Shown here one piece after another: positions 45,015-54,074 of a stretch of 64,000 bases of DNA. The number at the start of each line of letters is the position of its first letter. Position 1 is the stretch's first letter. This stretch comes from Methylibium sp. Root1272 (GTDB lineage: Bacteria > Pseudomonadota > Gammaproteobacteria > Burkholderiales > Burkholderiaceae_C): positions 564,177-628,176 of the forward strand of contig NZ_LMDY01000013.1 in assembly GCF_001425905.1 (NCBI RefSeq). The letters run 5' to 3'. Under the pieces are notes generated by a model that worked only from the letters and a program-made list of their open reading frames with translations, did no database searches and had not been told where the DNA came from. Position numbers and translations under genes: made by a program.

Positions 45015-47141
45015 ATGCGCGAAACTGCTTACCTCTTTCGCTTGCGAGCTCTCGATACTGAGGCTATGGCCGATGCCGATGCCACCGTCGTGCCCGCGCC
45101 GCCCGCTTCGCGCTGGCGGCGGCTGTTGCCGTGGGCGCTGCTCGTGCTGCTGCTGGGCGTGGCCCAGACGCTGCTGCTGGCGTTGACGGTGCAGCACGAG
45201 CACAACCGCGAGCAGGAGCGCATCGAGCTGGCGGCGGCCTCGGCGTCGGCCAACGTGCGGCAGCTGCTGCTGCGCGACGTGCAGAGCCTGCAGGCGCTGC
45301 TGTGGAACGACCCGCAGCCGGCCCAGTGGCGCTCCGACGCGGCCGACCTGCTGCGCGCGCGTCGCGAGATGCTGCGCATCGAGTGGCGCAGCGGTGCCAA
45401 CGCGATCGAGACGGCGGCCGACTCGCCTTACGGCGGGCCGCTGTTCGTCAGCCTGGCGCGCAGCGACCTCGATCTGGACACCCAGGCCGCCTGTGCCGAC
45501 GCACAGCGACTGGCGGCGCCGGCCTGGTCGCGCAGCTATTTCGTGCCCCAGCCCGGCGGACTGGGCGTCGAGGTGATCGACGTCTGCCTGCCGATCGGCC
45601 CCAACGGCGAGCGCGGCGCGATGGTGGCGACGCTGGCGCTCGGCGGGGTGATCGACGAGGCCGTCGCGCCGGAGCTGGCGCGAAGCCACGAGCTGTCCTT
45701 CGTCGAGGGCGACGGCACGCGCCTGGCGCGCGGCGGGCTGACGCGCGGCGCGGGCGTCTACGTCGCCGAGCGCCTGGTCAACCTGTCGAGCCTCACGCTC
45801 GCGCTGCGGCTCGACAGCGCGGCCGGCGCGCCGCGACTGATGCCCAACGTGGCGACCTCGCTGGTGCTCGGCCTCTCGCTTGCGCTGGCGGCGGTCGTGG
45901 CCCTGCTGGCGCGTGACGTGCGCCGCCGTGCGGCGGCCGAGCTGCGCCTCGGCGAGGAGTTGACGCTGCGCCGCGCGATGGAGGACTCGCTGGTGACCGG
46001 CCTGCGGGCGCGCGACCTCCAGGGCCGCGTCACCTACGTCAACCCGGCCTTCTGCAAGATGGTGGGCTTCAGCGCCGAGCAGCTGGTCGGCCAGACCACG
46101 CCGCCCTATTGGCCACCCGAGATGCTCAGCGCGTACGAGGCGCGCCAGGCGCAGCGCATGGCGCAGGGCGTACCGGCGCACGAGTCGCGCGATGGTTTCG
46201 AGACCACCTTCATGCGCTCCGACGGCGAGCGCTTCCCGGTGCTGATCTTCGAGGCGCCGCTGGTGGGCCCCGACGGACTGCAGAGCGGCTGGATGAGCGC
46301 GGTGCTCGACCTCAGCGCACAGCGCCGAGTCGAGGAGCGTTCGCGCCAGCAGCAGGAGCAGCTGCAGGCCACGGCCCGGCTGGCCAGCGTCGGCGAGATG
46401 GCCTCACTGCTGAGCCACGAGCTCAACCAGCCGCTGGCGGCCATCGCCAGCTACGCGACCGGTTCGCTGAACCTGATCGACGACGCCGGCGAGCGGCCCG
46501 ATCCGCCGAGCGTGGCGATGATCCGCGAGGCCACGCAGCACATCGCCGAGCAGGCCGAGCGGGCCGGCCGCGTCATCCGCAGCGTGCACGACTTCGTGCG
46601 CCGGCGCGAGCAGAGCCGCGAGAACCTGACCTGTGACCAGCTCGTCGAGGCGGTGATGCCGCTGCTGCGGCTGCAGGCGCGCAAGAGCGGCGCGCGCATC
46701 GAGTTCGAGTTCGGCAGTCCGGCGCCGCGCGTCGTCTGCGACCGCACGATGATCGAGCAGGTGCTGCTCAACCTGACCCGCAATGCGCTGCAGGCGATGG
46801 AAGCCGAGCCGCCGGAGCGCCGCGTGGTGAAGCTCGGCGCCCGCACGCACGGCGCCTGGGTGCGGCTGAGCGTGACCGACCACGGCCCCGGCATCGCACC
46901 CGAGGTGGCGGCCCGCCTGTTCACGCCCTTCTTCACCACCAAGGCCGAAGGTATGGGCTTGGGCCTGAGCCTGTGCCGCACGGTCGTCGAGCAGCACGGC
47001 GGTGCGCTCGACTTCACCACGCTGCGCGACGGCGAGGGCCGCGTGCGTGGCACCTGTTTCGAGTTCACACTGCCGGCAGCCGGGCCCGCCGCTGCAGCGG
47101 TGGCCGCCCAACCGGGTGTTCTCGATGGAGTGTCTGCATGA
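45015..47141 (+). CDS. PAS-containing sensor histidine kinase (DctS-like)
   Basis: A 708-residue membrane kinase. TM1 is about residues 32-52. A periplasmic domain of about 230 residues follows, then TM2 near 275-300, a PAS domain (about 320-430: RDLQGRVTYVNPAFCKMVGF), and HisKA with phospho-acceptor His468 (SHELNQPLAAIASYATG). The HATPase has N box NLTRNALQAM and G boxes DHGPGIAPE and GMGLGLSL. The architecture and the FixJ-type partner resemble DctS/DctR, sensors of C4-dicarboxylates. GGAGG 8 nt upstream fixes the start at 45015. It overlaps the regulator gene by 4 bp. Confidence 0.88.
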   Translation: MRETAYLFRLRALDTEAMADADATVVPAPPASRWRRLLPWALLVLLLGVAQTLLLALTVQHEHNREQERIELAAASASANVRQLLLRDVQSLQALLWNDPQPAQWRSDAADLLRARREMLRIEWRSGANAIETAADSPYGGPLFVSLARSDLDLDTQAACADAQRLAAPAWSRSYFVPQPGGLGVEVIDVCLPIGPNGERGAMVATLALGGVIDEAVAPELARSHELSFVEGDGTRLARGGLTRGAGVYVAERLVNLSSLTLALRLDSAAGAPRLMPNVATSLVLGLSLALAAVVALLARDVRRRAAAELRLGEELTLRRAMEDSLVTGLRARDLQGRVTYVNPAFCKMVGFSAEQLVGQTTPPYWPPEMLSAYEARQAQRMAQGVPAHESRDGFETTFMRSDGERFPVLIFEAPLVGPDGLQSGWMSAVLDLSAQRRVEERSRQQQEQLQATARLASVGEMASLLSHELNQPLAAIASYATGSLNLIDDAGERPDPPSVAMIREATQHIAEQAERAGRVIRSVHDFVRRREQSRENLTCDQLVEAVMPLLRLQARKSGARIEFEFGSPAPRVVCDRTMIEQVLLNLTRNALQAMEAEPPERRVVKLGARTHGAWVRLSVTDHGPGIAPEVAARLFTPFFTTKAEGMGLGLSLCRTVVEQHGGALDFTTLRDGEGRVRGTCFEFTLPAAGPAAAAVAAQPGVLDGVSA

Positions 47142-47815
47142 GCCATGGCGTGCTGCCGGCCACCGCGCCGCTGGGTCTGCCGGTCGTCCACCTCGTCGAC
47201 GACGAGGCGGTGGTGCGCAATGCGATCGCTTGGCTGCTGCGCACGCGCCGCCTGCTGGCCGAGCCGCACGAATCGGCCGAGGCGTTCGAGGCCATGCTGG
47301 CGGCACGCGGCGACGCGATTCTCAACGCACCCACCTGCGTGCTGCTCGACATGCGCATGCCCGGCGGCATGAGCGGGCTGCAGCTGTTCGAGCGCCTGAT
47401 CGAGCAGCGCCTGCTGGCGGTGATGCCGGTCATCTTCCTCACCGGCCATGGCGATGTGGCTACCGCGGTCGCGGCGATCCAGCAGGGCGCGTTCGACTTC
47501 GTCGAGAAGCCGTTCTCCGACAACAGCCTGGTCGACCGCATCGAGCGTGCGCTGGCCGCCAGCCGCGCGACGCTCGAGGCGCGCCGTGCCGGCGCGCTGA
47601 TGCGCCAGCGCCTGACCGAGCTCACCGAGCGCGAGCGCGAGGTGATGATGCTGGTGATCGACGGCCGCCCGAACAAGCTGATCGCGCACGCGCTCGACAT
47701 CAGCGTGCGCACGGTCGAAGTGCATCGTGCGCGTGTGTTCGAGAAGATGGGCGTGAAGTCGGCCGTCGAGCTGGCCAACGTACTGCGCGAGCACGGCGCA
47801 CAGCGGCCGCCCTGA
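47138..47815 (+). CDS. FixJ/DctR-like LuxR-type response regulator
   Basis: A 225-residue response regulator. The receiver domain has phospho-acceptor Asp71 (LLDMRMPGG) and the conserved FVEKPFSD lysine. A LuxR/FixJ helix-turn-helix (LTEREREVMMLVIDGRPNK, TVEVHRARVFEKMGVKS) occupies about 155-215. Its start overlaps the kinase stop (ATGA), so the two proteins are made together. The pair probably controls a C4-dicarboxylate transporter located elsewhere; maeB lies divergently next to it. Confidence 0.9.
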   Translation: MSHGVLPATAPLGLPVVHLVDDEAVVRNAIAWLLRTRRLLAEPHESAEAFEAMLAARGDAILNAPTCVLLDMRMPGGMSGLQLFERLIEQRLLAVMPVIFLTGHGDVATAVAAIQQGAFDFVEKPFSDNSLVDRIERALAASRATLEARRAGALMRQRLTELTEREREVMMLVIDGRPNKLIAHALDISVRTVEVHRARVFEKMGVKSAVELANVLREHGAQRPP

Positions 47816-47865
47816 GACGGGTGCGACGCTGCGCGATCGTCGAGGCGCGCAGCGACAATGCGGCC

Positions 47866-48837
47866 ATGAGCCTCGGCGAGTTCGACCTGATCGCGCGCTA
47901 TTTCGGCCGCCCGACCCGCCGCGCGGCGCTGGGGCCCGGCGACGACTGCGCGCTGCTCGCGCTGCGGCCCGGCATGCAGCTCGCGGTGTCGTGCGACATG
48001 CTGGTGGAAGGCCGGCATTTCCTGCCCACCGTCGATCCACGCCGCCTCGGCCACAAGGCGCTGGCGGTCAACCTCAGCGATCTCGCGGCCTGCGGCGCCC
48101 AGCCCATGGCCTGCACGCTGGCGCTGGCGCTGCCGCGGGTCGACGAGGCCTGGCTCGAAGGTTTCTCGGCCGGGCTGTACGAACTGGCCGACGCGCACGG
48201 TTGCGAACTGATCGGCGGCGACACCACGGCCGGTCCGCTGAACATCTGCATCACGGTGTTCGGCGAGGTGCCCGTGGGCGCGGCGCTGCTGCGCAGCGGC
48301 GCGGAGCCCGACGACGAGATCTGGGTCAGCCATGCGATCGGCGGCGGTGTCGGCGACGCGCGGCTCGCGCTCGAGGCCTTCCGCGGCCAAGTGTCCTTGC
48401 CAGGGGCGGTGTTCGAGCGCGTGCGGCGCGCGATGGAGCAGCCCCAGCCGCGCGTCGCGCTGGGCCTGGCGCTGCGCGGCGTGGCGAGCGCGGCGGTCGA
48501 TGTGTCGGACGGGCTGCTCGGCGACCTGTCCCATCTGCTGCGTCGCAGCGCCGTGGGCGCCAGCGTCGATGTCGGCCGCGTGCCGCGCAGCGCCGATCTC
48601 GCAGCCCAGCCGCTGTCCTTGCAGCGCCTGTGCACGCTGGCCGGCGGCGACGACTACGAGCTCGTCTTCACCGCACCGGAGGCGGCGCATGCGTTCGTGC
48701 TCGAGGCCGCGCGCGCGGCCGACGTGGCGGTCAGCCGCATCGGCCGCGTCGAGCAGGAGACCGGCCTGCGGCTCGTCGACGCCGACGGCCAGGCGGTGGA
48801 GCGCGTGTGGTCGTCGTTCGATCATTTCTCCGCATGA
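47866..48837 (+). CDS. thiL: Thiamine-monophosphate kinase
   Basis: A 323-residue PurM-fold kinase that makes thiamine diphosphate, the cofactor form. Motifs are GPGDDCALL (ATP/Mg binding), SCDMLVEGRHF, KALAVNLSDLAACGA, and VDVSDGLLGDLSHLL. It overlaps pgpA by 4 bp. The thiL-pgpA-pncC order is common in beta-proteobacteria. Confidence 0.95.
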   Translation: MSLGEFDLIARYFGRPTRRAALGPGDDCALLALRPGMQLAVSCDMLVEGRHFLPTVDPRRLGHKALAVNLSDLAACGAQPMACTLALALPRVDEAWLEGFSAGLYELADAHGCELIGGDTTAGPLNICITVFGEVPVGAALLRSGAEPDDEIWVSHAIGGGVGDARLALEAFRGQVSLPGAVFERVRRAMEQPQPRVALGLALRGVASAAVDVSDGLLGDLSHLLRRSAVGASVDVGRVPRSADLAAQPLSLQRLCTLAGGDDYELVFTAPEAAHAFVLEAARAADVAVSRIGRVEQETGLRLVDADGQAVERVWSSFDHFSA

Positions 48838-49388
48838 GCGCCGTCCTGCCCGAAGAAGCTTCGGTGACAGCACCGCGCCGCGCGACCGCGGGCTTCCTGT
48901 GGGCCCATCCTGCGCATGTCATCGCGCTGGGCTTCGGTGCCGGCCTCAGCCCGGTGGCGCCGGGCACCGTCGGCACGCTGTGGGCCTGGGTCAGCTTCCT
49001 GGTGCTCGACCGCTGGCTCGACGCCGGGCAATGGGCCCTGCTGCTGCTCGCGGGGGCGGCGGTGGGCTGGTGGGCCTGCACCGTCACCGCGCGCCATCTC
49101 CACGTCGCCGACCCCGGCGCCATCGTCTGGGACGAGGTGCTCGCCTTCTGGGCTGTCCTGTGGCTGGTGATGCCGGCTGGCCTCCTCGGCCAACTGGTGG
49201 CCTTCGGCCTGTTCCGCTTCTTCGATGCCGCCAAGCCCGGCCCGGTGGCCTGGGCCGATGCGCGCTTCAAGCGGCGCCGCAGTGGGCCGGGCATCGGCTG
49301 GGCGCAGGGCTTCGGCATCCTGTTCGACGATGGCGTGGCCGCTCTGTGCACGCTGCTGGTCATCGCGCTGTGGCGCTTCGTCGTCTGA
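48834..49388 (+). CDS. pgpA: Phosphatidylglycerophosphatase A
   Basis: A 184-residue inner-membrane phosphatase that removes the phosphate from phosphatidylglycerophosphate to give phosphatidylglycerol. The family motifs GLSPVAPGTVGTLWAW, IVWDEVLAFW and FRFFDAAKPGPVAWAD are intact, and four hydrophobic segments are visible. The start overlaps the thiL stop; pncC follows after 7 bp. Confidence 0.94.
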   Translation: MSAVLPEEASVTAPRRATAGFLWAHPAHVIALGFGAGLSPVAPGTVGTLWAWVSFLVLDRWLDAGQWALLLLAGAAVGWWACTVTARHLHVADPGAIVWDEVLAFWAVLWLVMPAGLLGQLVAFGLFRFFDAAKPGPVAWADARFKRRRSGPGIGWAQGFGILFDDGVAALCTLLVIALWRFVV

Positions 49389-49395
49389 GGCCCCG

Positions 49396-49902
49396 ATGAC
49401 GGCCCCGCTGCTTGCGCTCGACGCCCTGGAGCCGCTGGTGCTGCAACTGGCCGCCGCGCTGCGCGCGCGGCGCTGGCGCCTGGCCACCGCCGAGAGCTGT
49501 ACCGGCGGCCTGGTGGCGGCGGCCTGCACGGCCGTGGCCGGCTCCAGCGACTGGTTCGAGCGCGGCTTCGTCACCTACAGCAACGAGGCCAAGGTCGAGT
49601 CGCTCGGCGTGCCGGCCGCGCTGATCGCACGGTACGGCGCGGTGAGCCGCGAGGTCGCGCTGGCGATGGCCGATGGCGTGCTGCGGCAGGCGCCGGCCGA
49701 TCTCGCGCTCGGCGTGACCGGCATCGCCGGCCCCGGCGGGGCGGTGCCGGGCAAGCCGGTCGGCACGGTGTGGCTGGGGTTGGCAGCGCGCGGCCAGGCG
49801 GCGCGGGCCGAGTTGCTGCAACTGGGGGGCGATCGCGCGAGCATCCGCGCGCAGACCGTGCAGCAGGCCCTGCAGCGCCTGCTGGAGGCCGCGCGCCCGT
49901 GA
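49396..49902 (+). CDS. pncC: Nicotinamide-nucleotide amidohydrolase (CinA C-terminal type)
   Basis: A 168-residue stand-alone CinA C-terminal domain that deamidates nicotinamide mononucleotide in the pyridine-nucleotide salvage cycle. The catalytic serine/threonine motif TAESCTGGLVAAACT and GVTGIAGPGGAVPGKPVGTV are present. It overlaps the following reductase gene by 4 bp (GTGA). Confidence 0.93.
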   Translation: MTAPLLALDALEPLVLQLAAALRARRWRLATAESCTGGLVAAACTAVAGSSDWFERGFVTYSNEAKVESLGVPAALIARYGAVSREVALAMADGVLRQAPADLALGVTGIAGPGGAVPGKPVGTVWLGLAARGQAARAELLQLGGDRASIRAQTVQQALQRLLEAARP

Positions 49903-50828
49903 GCCTGCTGCTGGCCTGCGACGTCGGCGCCGACGAAGCGGCGACATGGCGCGCTGCGCTGGCCGCCGCACTGCCCGGAGAACACCTGGTGGAGACGAGC
50001 GACGCTGCCGACGACATCGAGGTCGCGATCGTCGCCAACCCGCGCCCGGGTGCGCTGGCCGGGCTGCCGCGGCTGCGCCTGATCCAGTCGCTGTGGGCCG
50101 GTGTCGATCGCTTGCTGGCCGACCCGACGCTGCCGGCCGGCGTGCCGATCGTGCGCATGGTCGATCCGGCGATGAACGTCGCGATGGCCGAGACCGCGCT
50201 GTGGGCGGTGCTGGCGCTGCACCGCGGCTTCTTCCGCTATGCCCGGCTGCAGCGCGAAGGGCGCTGGGCGCCGCACGGGCAACGCCGCGCCGACGAGATG
50301 GTGGTGGCGGTGCTGGGGCTCGGCCAGATGGGCCGCTGCGCGGCGTTGCGGCTCTCGGCGCAGGGCTACCGCGTGCTGGGCTGGAGCGCGGGGCCGACCG
50401 CCGTCGAGGGCATCGAGACCCACGCGGGCGCCGCCGCGCTCGACGCGCTGCTGGCGCGCGCCGACATCGTGCTCGACCTGCTGCCGCTGACGCCCGCCAC
50501 GCGAGGCCTGTTCGATGCCACACGCTTCGCGCGGATGAAGCCCGGCGCAGGCTTCGTCAATCTGGCGCGCGGCGCGCACGTGGTCGAGGCGGACCTGCTG
50601 GCGGCGCTGGATGCGGGGCCGCTGCGCCACGCGGTGCTCGACGTGTTCCAGACGGAACCGCTGCCCGCCGGCCACGCGTTCTGGTCGCATCCGCGCGTCA
50701 CCGTGCTGCCGCATGCGGCTGCCCAGACCGATCCGCGCAGCGCCGCCGGCGTGGTGGCGGCCAACCTGCACGCCTGGCGCGCGGGCCGGCCGCTGGCGCA
50801 CGTGGTCGATCGCGCGCGCGGCTACTAG
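49899..50828 (+). CDS. ghrA: D-2-hydroxyacid dehydrogenase (glyoxylate/hydroxypyruvate reductase A-like)
   Basis: A 309-residue NAD(P)-dependent reductase. The Rossmann motif is VLGLGQMGR. Catalytic arginine, glutamate and histidine lie in NLARGAHVV, VFQTEPLP and LPHAAAQTDP. Its length and the short N-terminal domain match the GhrA subfamily, which reduces glyoxylate and hydroxypyruvate. The start is a GTG overlapping the pncC stop, so it belongs to the thiL operon. It converges with the GGDEF-EAL gene with a 9-bp gap. Confidence 0.87.
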   Translation: MSLLLACDVGADEAATWRAALAAALPGEHLVETSDAADDIEVAIVANPRPGALAGLPRLRLIQSLWAGVDRLLADPTLPAGVPIVRMVDPAMNVAMAETALWAVLALHRGFFRYARLQREGRWAPHGQRRADEMVVAVLGLGQMGRCAALRLSAQGYRVLGWSAGPTAVEGIETHAGAAALDALLARADIVLDLLPLTPATRGLFDATRFARMKPGAGFVNLARGAHVVEADLLAALDAGPLRHAVLDVFQTEPLPAGHAFWSHPRVTVLPHAAAQTDPRSAAGVVAANLHAWRAGRPLAHVVDRARGY

Positions 50829-50837
50829 CGTCCGTCG

Positions 50838-53288
50838 TCAGAGGGCCAGTCGGCTGAAGTCGGAGTCCAGCCGCACTGCCTGCACCTGCGGCGCGGTCCA
50901 GTCGCGGATCCAGTCGGCGAACAGGGCCTCTGGCATCGGCTTTGCGACGAAGTAGCCCTGCGCCTCGTCGCAGCCCAGCGCCTGCAGCAGCTTCCAGGCC
51001 TTGGCGGTCTCGATGCCCTCGGCTACCACGTTCAGGCCCAGGTTATGGGCCAGGTCGATGGTGGATCGCACGATCTTCGCGTCGTCGAGATCGCGTTCCA
51101 TGTTGAAGACGAAGCTCTGGTCGATCTTCAACTCGTCGACCGGCAGTCGCTTGAGGTAGGCGAGCGAGGAGTAGCCGGTCCCGAAATCGTCGATCGACAG
51201 CTTGAAGCCCATCGCGTGAAGCCGCTCCAGTGTCTGCAGGGCACGCTGCGGGTCGTCCATGATCGCGCTCTCGGTGATCTCGAGGCACATCGAGTTCGGG
51301 TTCAGCGACAGGGTGTCGATCAGGCGCTGCATCTTGGCCGACAGGTCCTGGTCGAGCAGGTCGCGGGTCGACAGGTTCACCGAGATCTTCAGCGCCGGCG
51401 CACCGGCGTGCAGCTGGCGCAGCACCATCGCGCTGCGCTCGATCATCCAGCCTGTGAGCACGCGGATGAAGCCGGTCTGCTCGGCGAAGGGAATGAACTT
51501 GGCCGGCGGCACCAGGCCGCGCTGCGGGTGCTGCCAGCGCACCAGCGCCTCGGCGCCCAGCACCGCGCCGGTGGCGAGCGAGATCTTCGGTTGCAGGTAG
51601 AGGCGCAGCTGGTCGCGGTCGACCGCGGTGCGCAGCTCGCTCAGCAGCGACAGCGACTCGTCGCTGCTCATGTCGAGCGCCGCGTCGTAGACCTTCACGC
51701 CCAGCTGATGCTGCTTGGCCGCGTACATCGCCAGCTCGGCGCGGCTGACCAGCGTGTCCGCCTCGACGCCGTGCGCGGGGCAGCAGGCGATGCCGATGCC
51801 GGCGCTCAGGTCGACGGTGTGGTCGTCCAGCGAGATCGGGCGTTCGAAGGCGCGCTGGATGCGCTGCGCGATGCCGAGCGCGAGCGCGATGTCGGCGCTC
51901 GGCATCAGCATCACGAACTCGTCGCCACCCAGACGCGCCACCACATCGTTGCTGCGCCGTGCTTCCTGCGTCAGCCGCTTCGCGACCTCCTGGAGCAGAC
52001 GGTCGCCGAAGCGATGGCCCAGGACGTCGTTGACGTGCTTGAAGCGGTCGAGATCGAGCATCAGCACGGCGCAGGGTTCGTCATGGGCCTGTGCATGCAG
52101 GATCGCGGCCCGCAGGTCGGCGCGGAACTGCTCGCGGTTCGGCAGCTGCGTGAGGCCGTCTTCGAAGGCCAGCCGGCGCACTTCGCCTTCGCGCTCGCGC
52201 ACGGCCAGACGCATGGCCTCGAAGGCCTGCGCCAGCTCGCCGATCTCGTCGTCCGTGCGCACCGGTACCGCCTGTTCGTAGTCGCCCTGGCCGAGCCGGC
52301 GCGCCGAGCCGGCCAGCGTCTTCAGCGGCGTGGTGATGCGGCGGGCCGTGAAGACGCTGACGACCGCGAACACCGCGATCGCCACCACCGTGAAGGCCAG
52401 CAGGAGCCACTGCAGGCGCCGATAGGGTGCGGTGGCCTCGTCCAGCGAACGCATCAACACGGCGACGGTCTGCGGCTCGCCTTCACGGCCGAGCGGCATG
52501 TCGCGGGCCAGCAGGTGCCCACTGACGCGGCTGCCGCTGTCATCGCTCAGCGTCAGGGTCGCGTGGCGGTCCTTCAGCGACATCTGGCTGGTGGCCTGCG
52601 TCGCGCGCGCCGCCAGCCATTGCTCGACGAGCTGCGGCGAGGCTGCCGGGCCCAGGGTGGACTGCAGCACGTCCCAGCGCGGTGGGCTGCCGCGCTGCGT
52701 GAGCAGCGCGACGTCGATCGACGACAGCTGCTGCATCTCCTGCAAGAGCCCTGCCTCGATGCGAAAGCCCATCGCGACCCAGCCGATCGTCAGCGGTGCC
52801 TTCACCGGCACGGCCACCAGTTGGTAAGGTTCACCGTCCAGCATGACCAGGCGCTGCGTCACGTCGGGGTCGGTGGCCAGCTGTCGCAGCGTCGGCAGGA
52901 AGCGTGCGGCGCCGTCGTGCGTGGCGGCCTTCAGGCGGAACTGGGCGTCGGTGAACATGGCCAGACTCGCGCCGATGCGGTCGCCCTGGTTGGCCAGCGC
53001 CGAGGCCAGCGTTTCGCCGTCGTTGCTCGCCACGGCGGCGCGGAAACCGAAGTCGGATGCCAGCAGTCGCGCTGCATCGGTGAGCCGTCCGGCGTTCTGC
53101 GCCAGCAGGCGCTCGAACACCCGTTCGGCCGTGCGCAGCTCGGCGTTGACGGCGGACCGGGCGTTGACGCTGATGCTGTTGCCGATCAGCAGCAGGCTGG
53201 CCAGCTGCACCACCAGCAGCAGGCCGAGGAACAGCGCGACGATGCGGAACTGCAGCCGCTTCGGTGTCAGGAAGGCCGGCAGCGGCAT
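50838..53288 (-). CDS. GGDEF-EAL c-di-GMP enzyme with periplasmic sensor
   Basis: An 816-residue membrane protein. TM1 is at about 15-36. A periplasmic sensor domain of about 240 residues follows, then TM2 near 290-312, a HAMP domain, GGDEF (residues 454-458 in RLGGDEFVML) and EAL (580-582 in GAEALVRW). Other EAL residues (DDFGTGYSS, ELKIDQSF, VAEGIE) are intact, so both synthesis and breakdown of cyclic-di-GMP are possible; the net activity cannot be read. It starts one base after the stop of the cupredoxin gene, suggesting that the cupredoxin feeds its periplasmic sensor. Confidence 0.92.
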   Translation of the reverse strand: MPLPAFLTPKRLQFRIVALFLGLLLVVQLASLLLIGNSISVNARSAVNAELRTAERVFERLLAQNAGRLTDAARLLASDFGFRAAVASNDGETLASALANQGDRIGASLAMFTDAQFRLKAATHDGAARFLPTLRQLATDPDVTQRLVMLDGEPYQLVAVPVKAPLTIGWVAMGFRIEAGLLQEMQQLSSIDVALLTQRGSPPRWDVLQSTLGPAASPQLVEQWLAARATQATSQMSLKDRHATLTLSDDSGSRVSGHLLARDMPLGREGEPQTVAVLMRSLDEATAPYRRLQWLLLAFTVVAIAVFAVVSVFTARRITTPLKTLAGSARRLGQGDYEQAVPVRTDDEIGELAQAFEAMRLAVREREGEVRRLAFEDGLTQLPNREQFRADLRAAILHAQAHDEPCAVLMLDLDRFKHVNDVLGHRFGDRLLQEVAKRLTQEARRSNDVVARLGGDEFVMLMPSADIALALGIAQRIQRAFERPISLDDHTVDLSAGIGIACCPAHGVEADTLVSRAELAMYAAKQHQLGVKVYDAALDMSSDESLSLLSELRTAVDRDQLRLYLQPKISLATGAVLGAEALVRWQHPQRGLVPPAKFIPFAEQTGFIRVLTGWMIERSAMVLRQLHAGAPALKISVNLSTRDLLDQDLSAKMQRLIDTLSLNPNSMCLEITESAIMDDPQRALQTLERLHAMGFKLSIDDFGTGYSSLAYLKRLPVDELKIDQSFVFNMERDLDDAKIVRSTIDLAHNLGLNVVAEGIETAKAWKLLQALGCDEAQGYFVAKPMPEALFADWIRDWTAPQVQAVRLDSDFSRLAL

Positions 53289-53289
53289 C

Positions 53290-53913
53290 TCAGGGGGCTT
53301 TCGCGTTCAGCTTCACCGCAGCGGCAACGGGCGCGCTGCCGACCTTCAGCGGCTGGACCGGCGCGAGCACGTCCACGCCCAGCAGCGCGTGCCAGGTCTG
53401 CAACTGGTGGTCGCCGGCGGGCAGCTCGAGCTGCGCGCGGCCGCTGCCGTCGGTGCGGGCGAAGTACGGCGTGTCGACCACCCGCACATACGCCGTCATC
53501 GTGTCGTGGATGTTGCAGCCGAGGGCCGCGGTGCCGGGCTTGTCGAACACCACGGGCGCGGCCGGCGTGCCGGCATAGAGCTTGAGTTCGAAGGTCTTGA
53601 TCGGCGAGAACGAATAGACGTGGTGCCGCACCGTGTCGAAGTTGGGGAAGCTGACCGCCGTGCCGGTCTGCACGGCCAGCACCGTCGGTGTGAAGCGCCG
53701 GTTCTTCTGGCCCAGCTCGGCGCTCGTGCCCGCGGGCGCGTGGGTCGGCGTGCCCTTCACCTGCACCGCGACCACGGCGTCGGCGAGCGGCGCGCCCTGT
53801 TCGTCGGTCACGGTGACCACCAGCGGCACGGCATGGACCGGCAGTCCGGCGAGCAGCAGCCACAGGGGGATGAACCGGCGGGACGGACAGCGACGCAGCA
53901 TCAGGGGCTTCAT
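53290..53913 (-). CDS. Secreted amicyanin-like cupredoxin protein
   Basis: A 207-residue exported protein with a signal peptide (cleavage near VHA-VP, about residue 28). A beta-rich domain follows with a complete type-1 copper ligand set: His97 or His98 in VRHHVYSF, and Cys133, His136 and Met139 in GCNIHDTM. The C-x2-H-x2-M spacing is that of amicyanin rather than plastocyanin. A C-terminal region resembles carboxypeptidase-regulatory-like folds. No other methylamine-oxidation genes are nearby. It is translationally coupled to the GGDEF-EAL gene. Copper or redox sensing, or electron transfer, is plausible. Confidence 0.82.
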   Translation of the reverse strand: MKPLMLRRCPSRRFIPLWLLLAGLPVHAVPLVVTVTDEQGAPLADAVVAVQVKGTPTHAPAGTSAELGQKNRRFTPTVLAVQTGTAVSFPNFDTVRHHVYSFSPIKTFELKLYAGTPAAPVVFDKPGTAALGCNIHDTMTAYVRVVDTPYFARTDGSGRAQLELPAGDHQLQTWHALLGVDVLAPVQPLKVGSAPVAAAVKLNAKAP

Positions 53914-54034
53914 GGGGCGGACAGCGGGCGAGGTCGGCCGATCCAGGCCGGCCGACGCGCATGATGCGCGAGCGGGGCCGTCGGAGCCTCAGCAAGGGAT
54001 ATCGACCGCTCCTGCGCCATCTGTAGGCGAGGCG

Positions 54035-54060
54035 AACGCGCGCGACTCGTCACGCGCGTT
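54035..54060 (-). terminator. Hairpin downstream of holA
   Basis: Perfect 8-bp inverted repeat AACGCGCG / CGCGCGTT with a 10-base loop, 15 bp past the holA stop at the end of the long leftward operon. No U-tract, so tentative. Confidence 0.4.
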
Positions 54061-54074
54061 CCGTGCCGGTCGCC

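Noticed and set aside
53290-53913. Cupredoxin as part of a methylamine dehydrogenase cluster
   Set aside because: No methylamine dehydrogenase subunits or maturation genes occur in the window; the only partner is the GGDEF-EAL protein.
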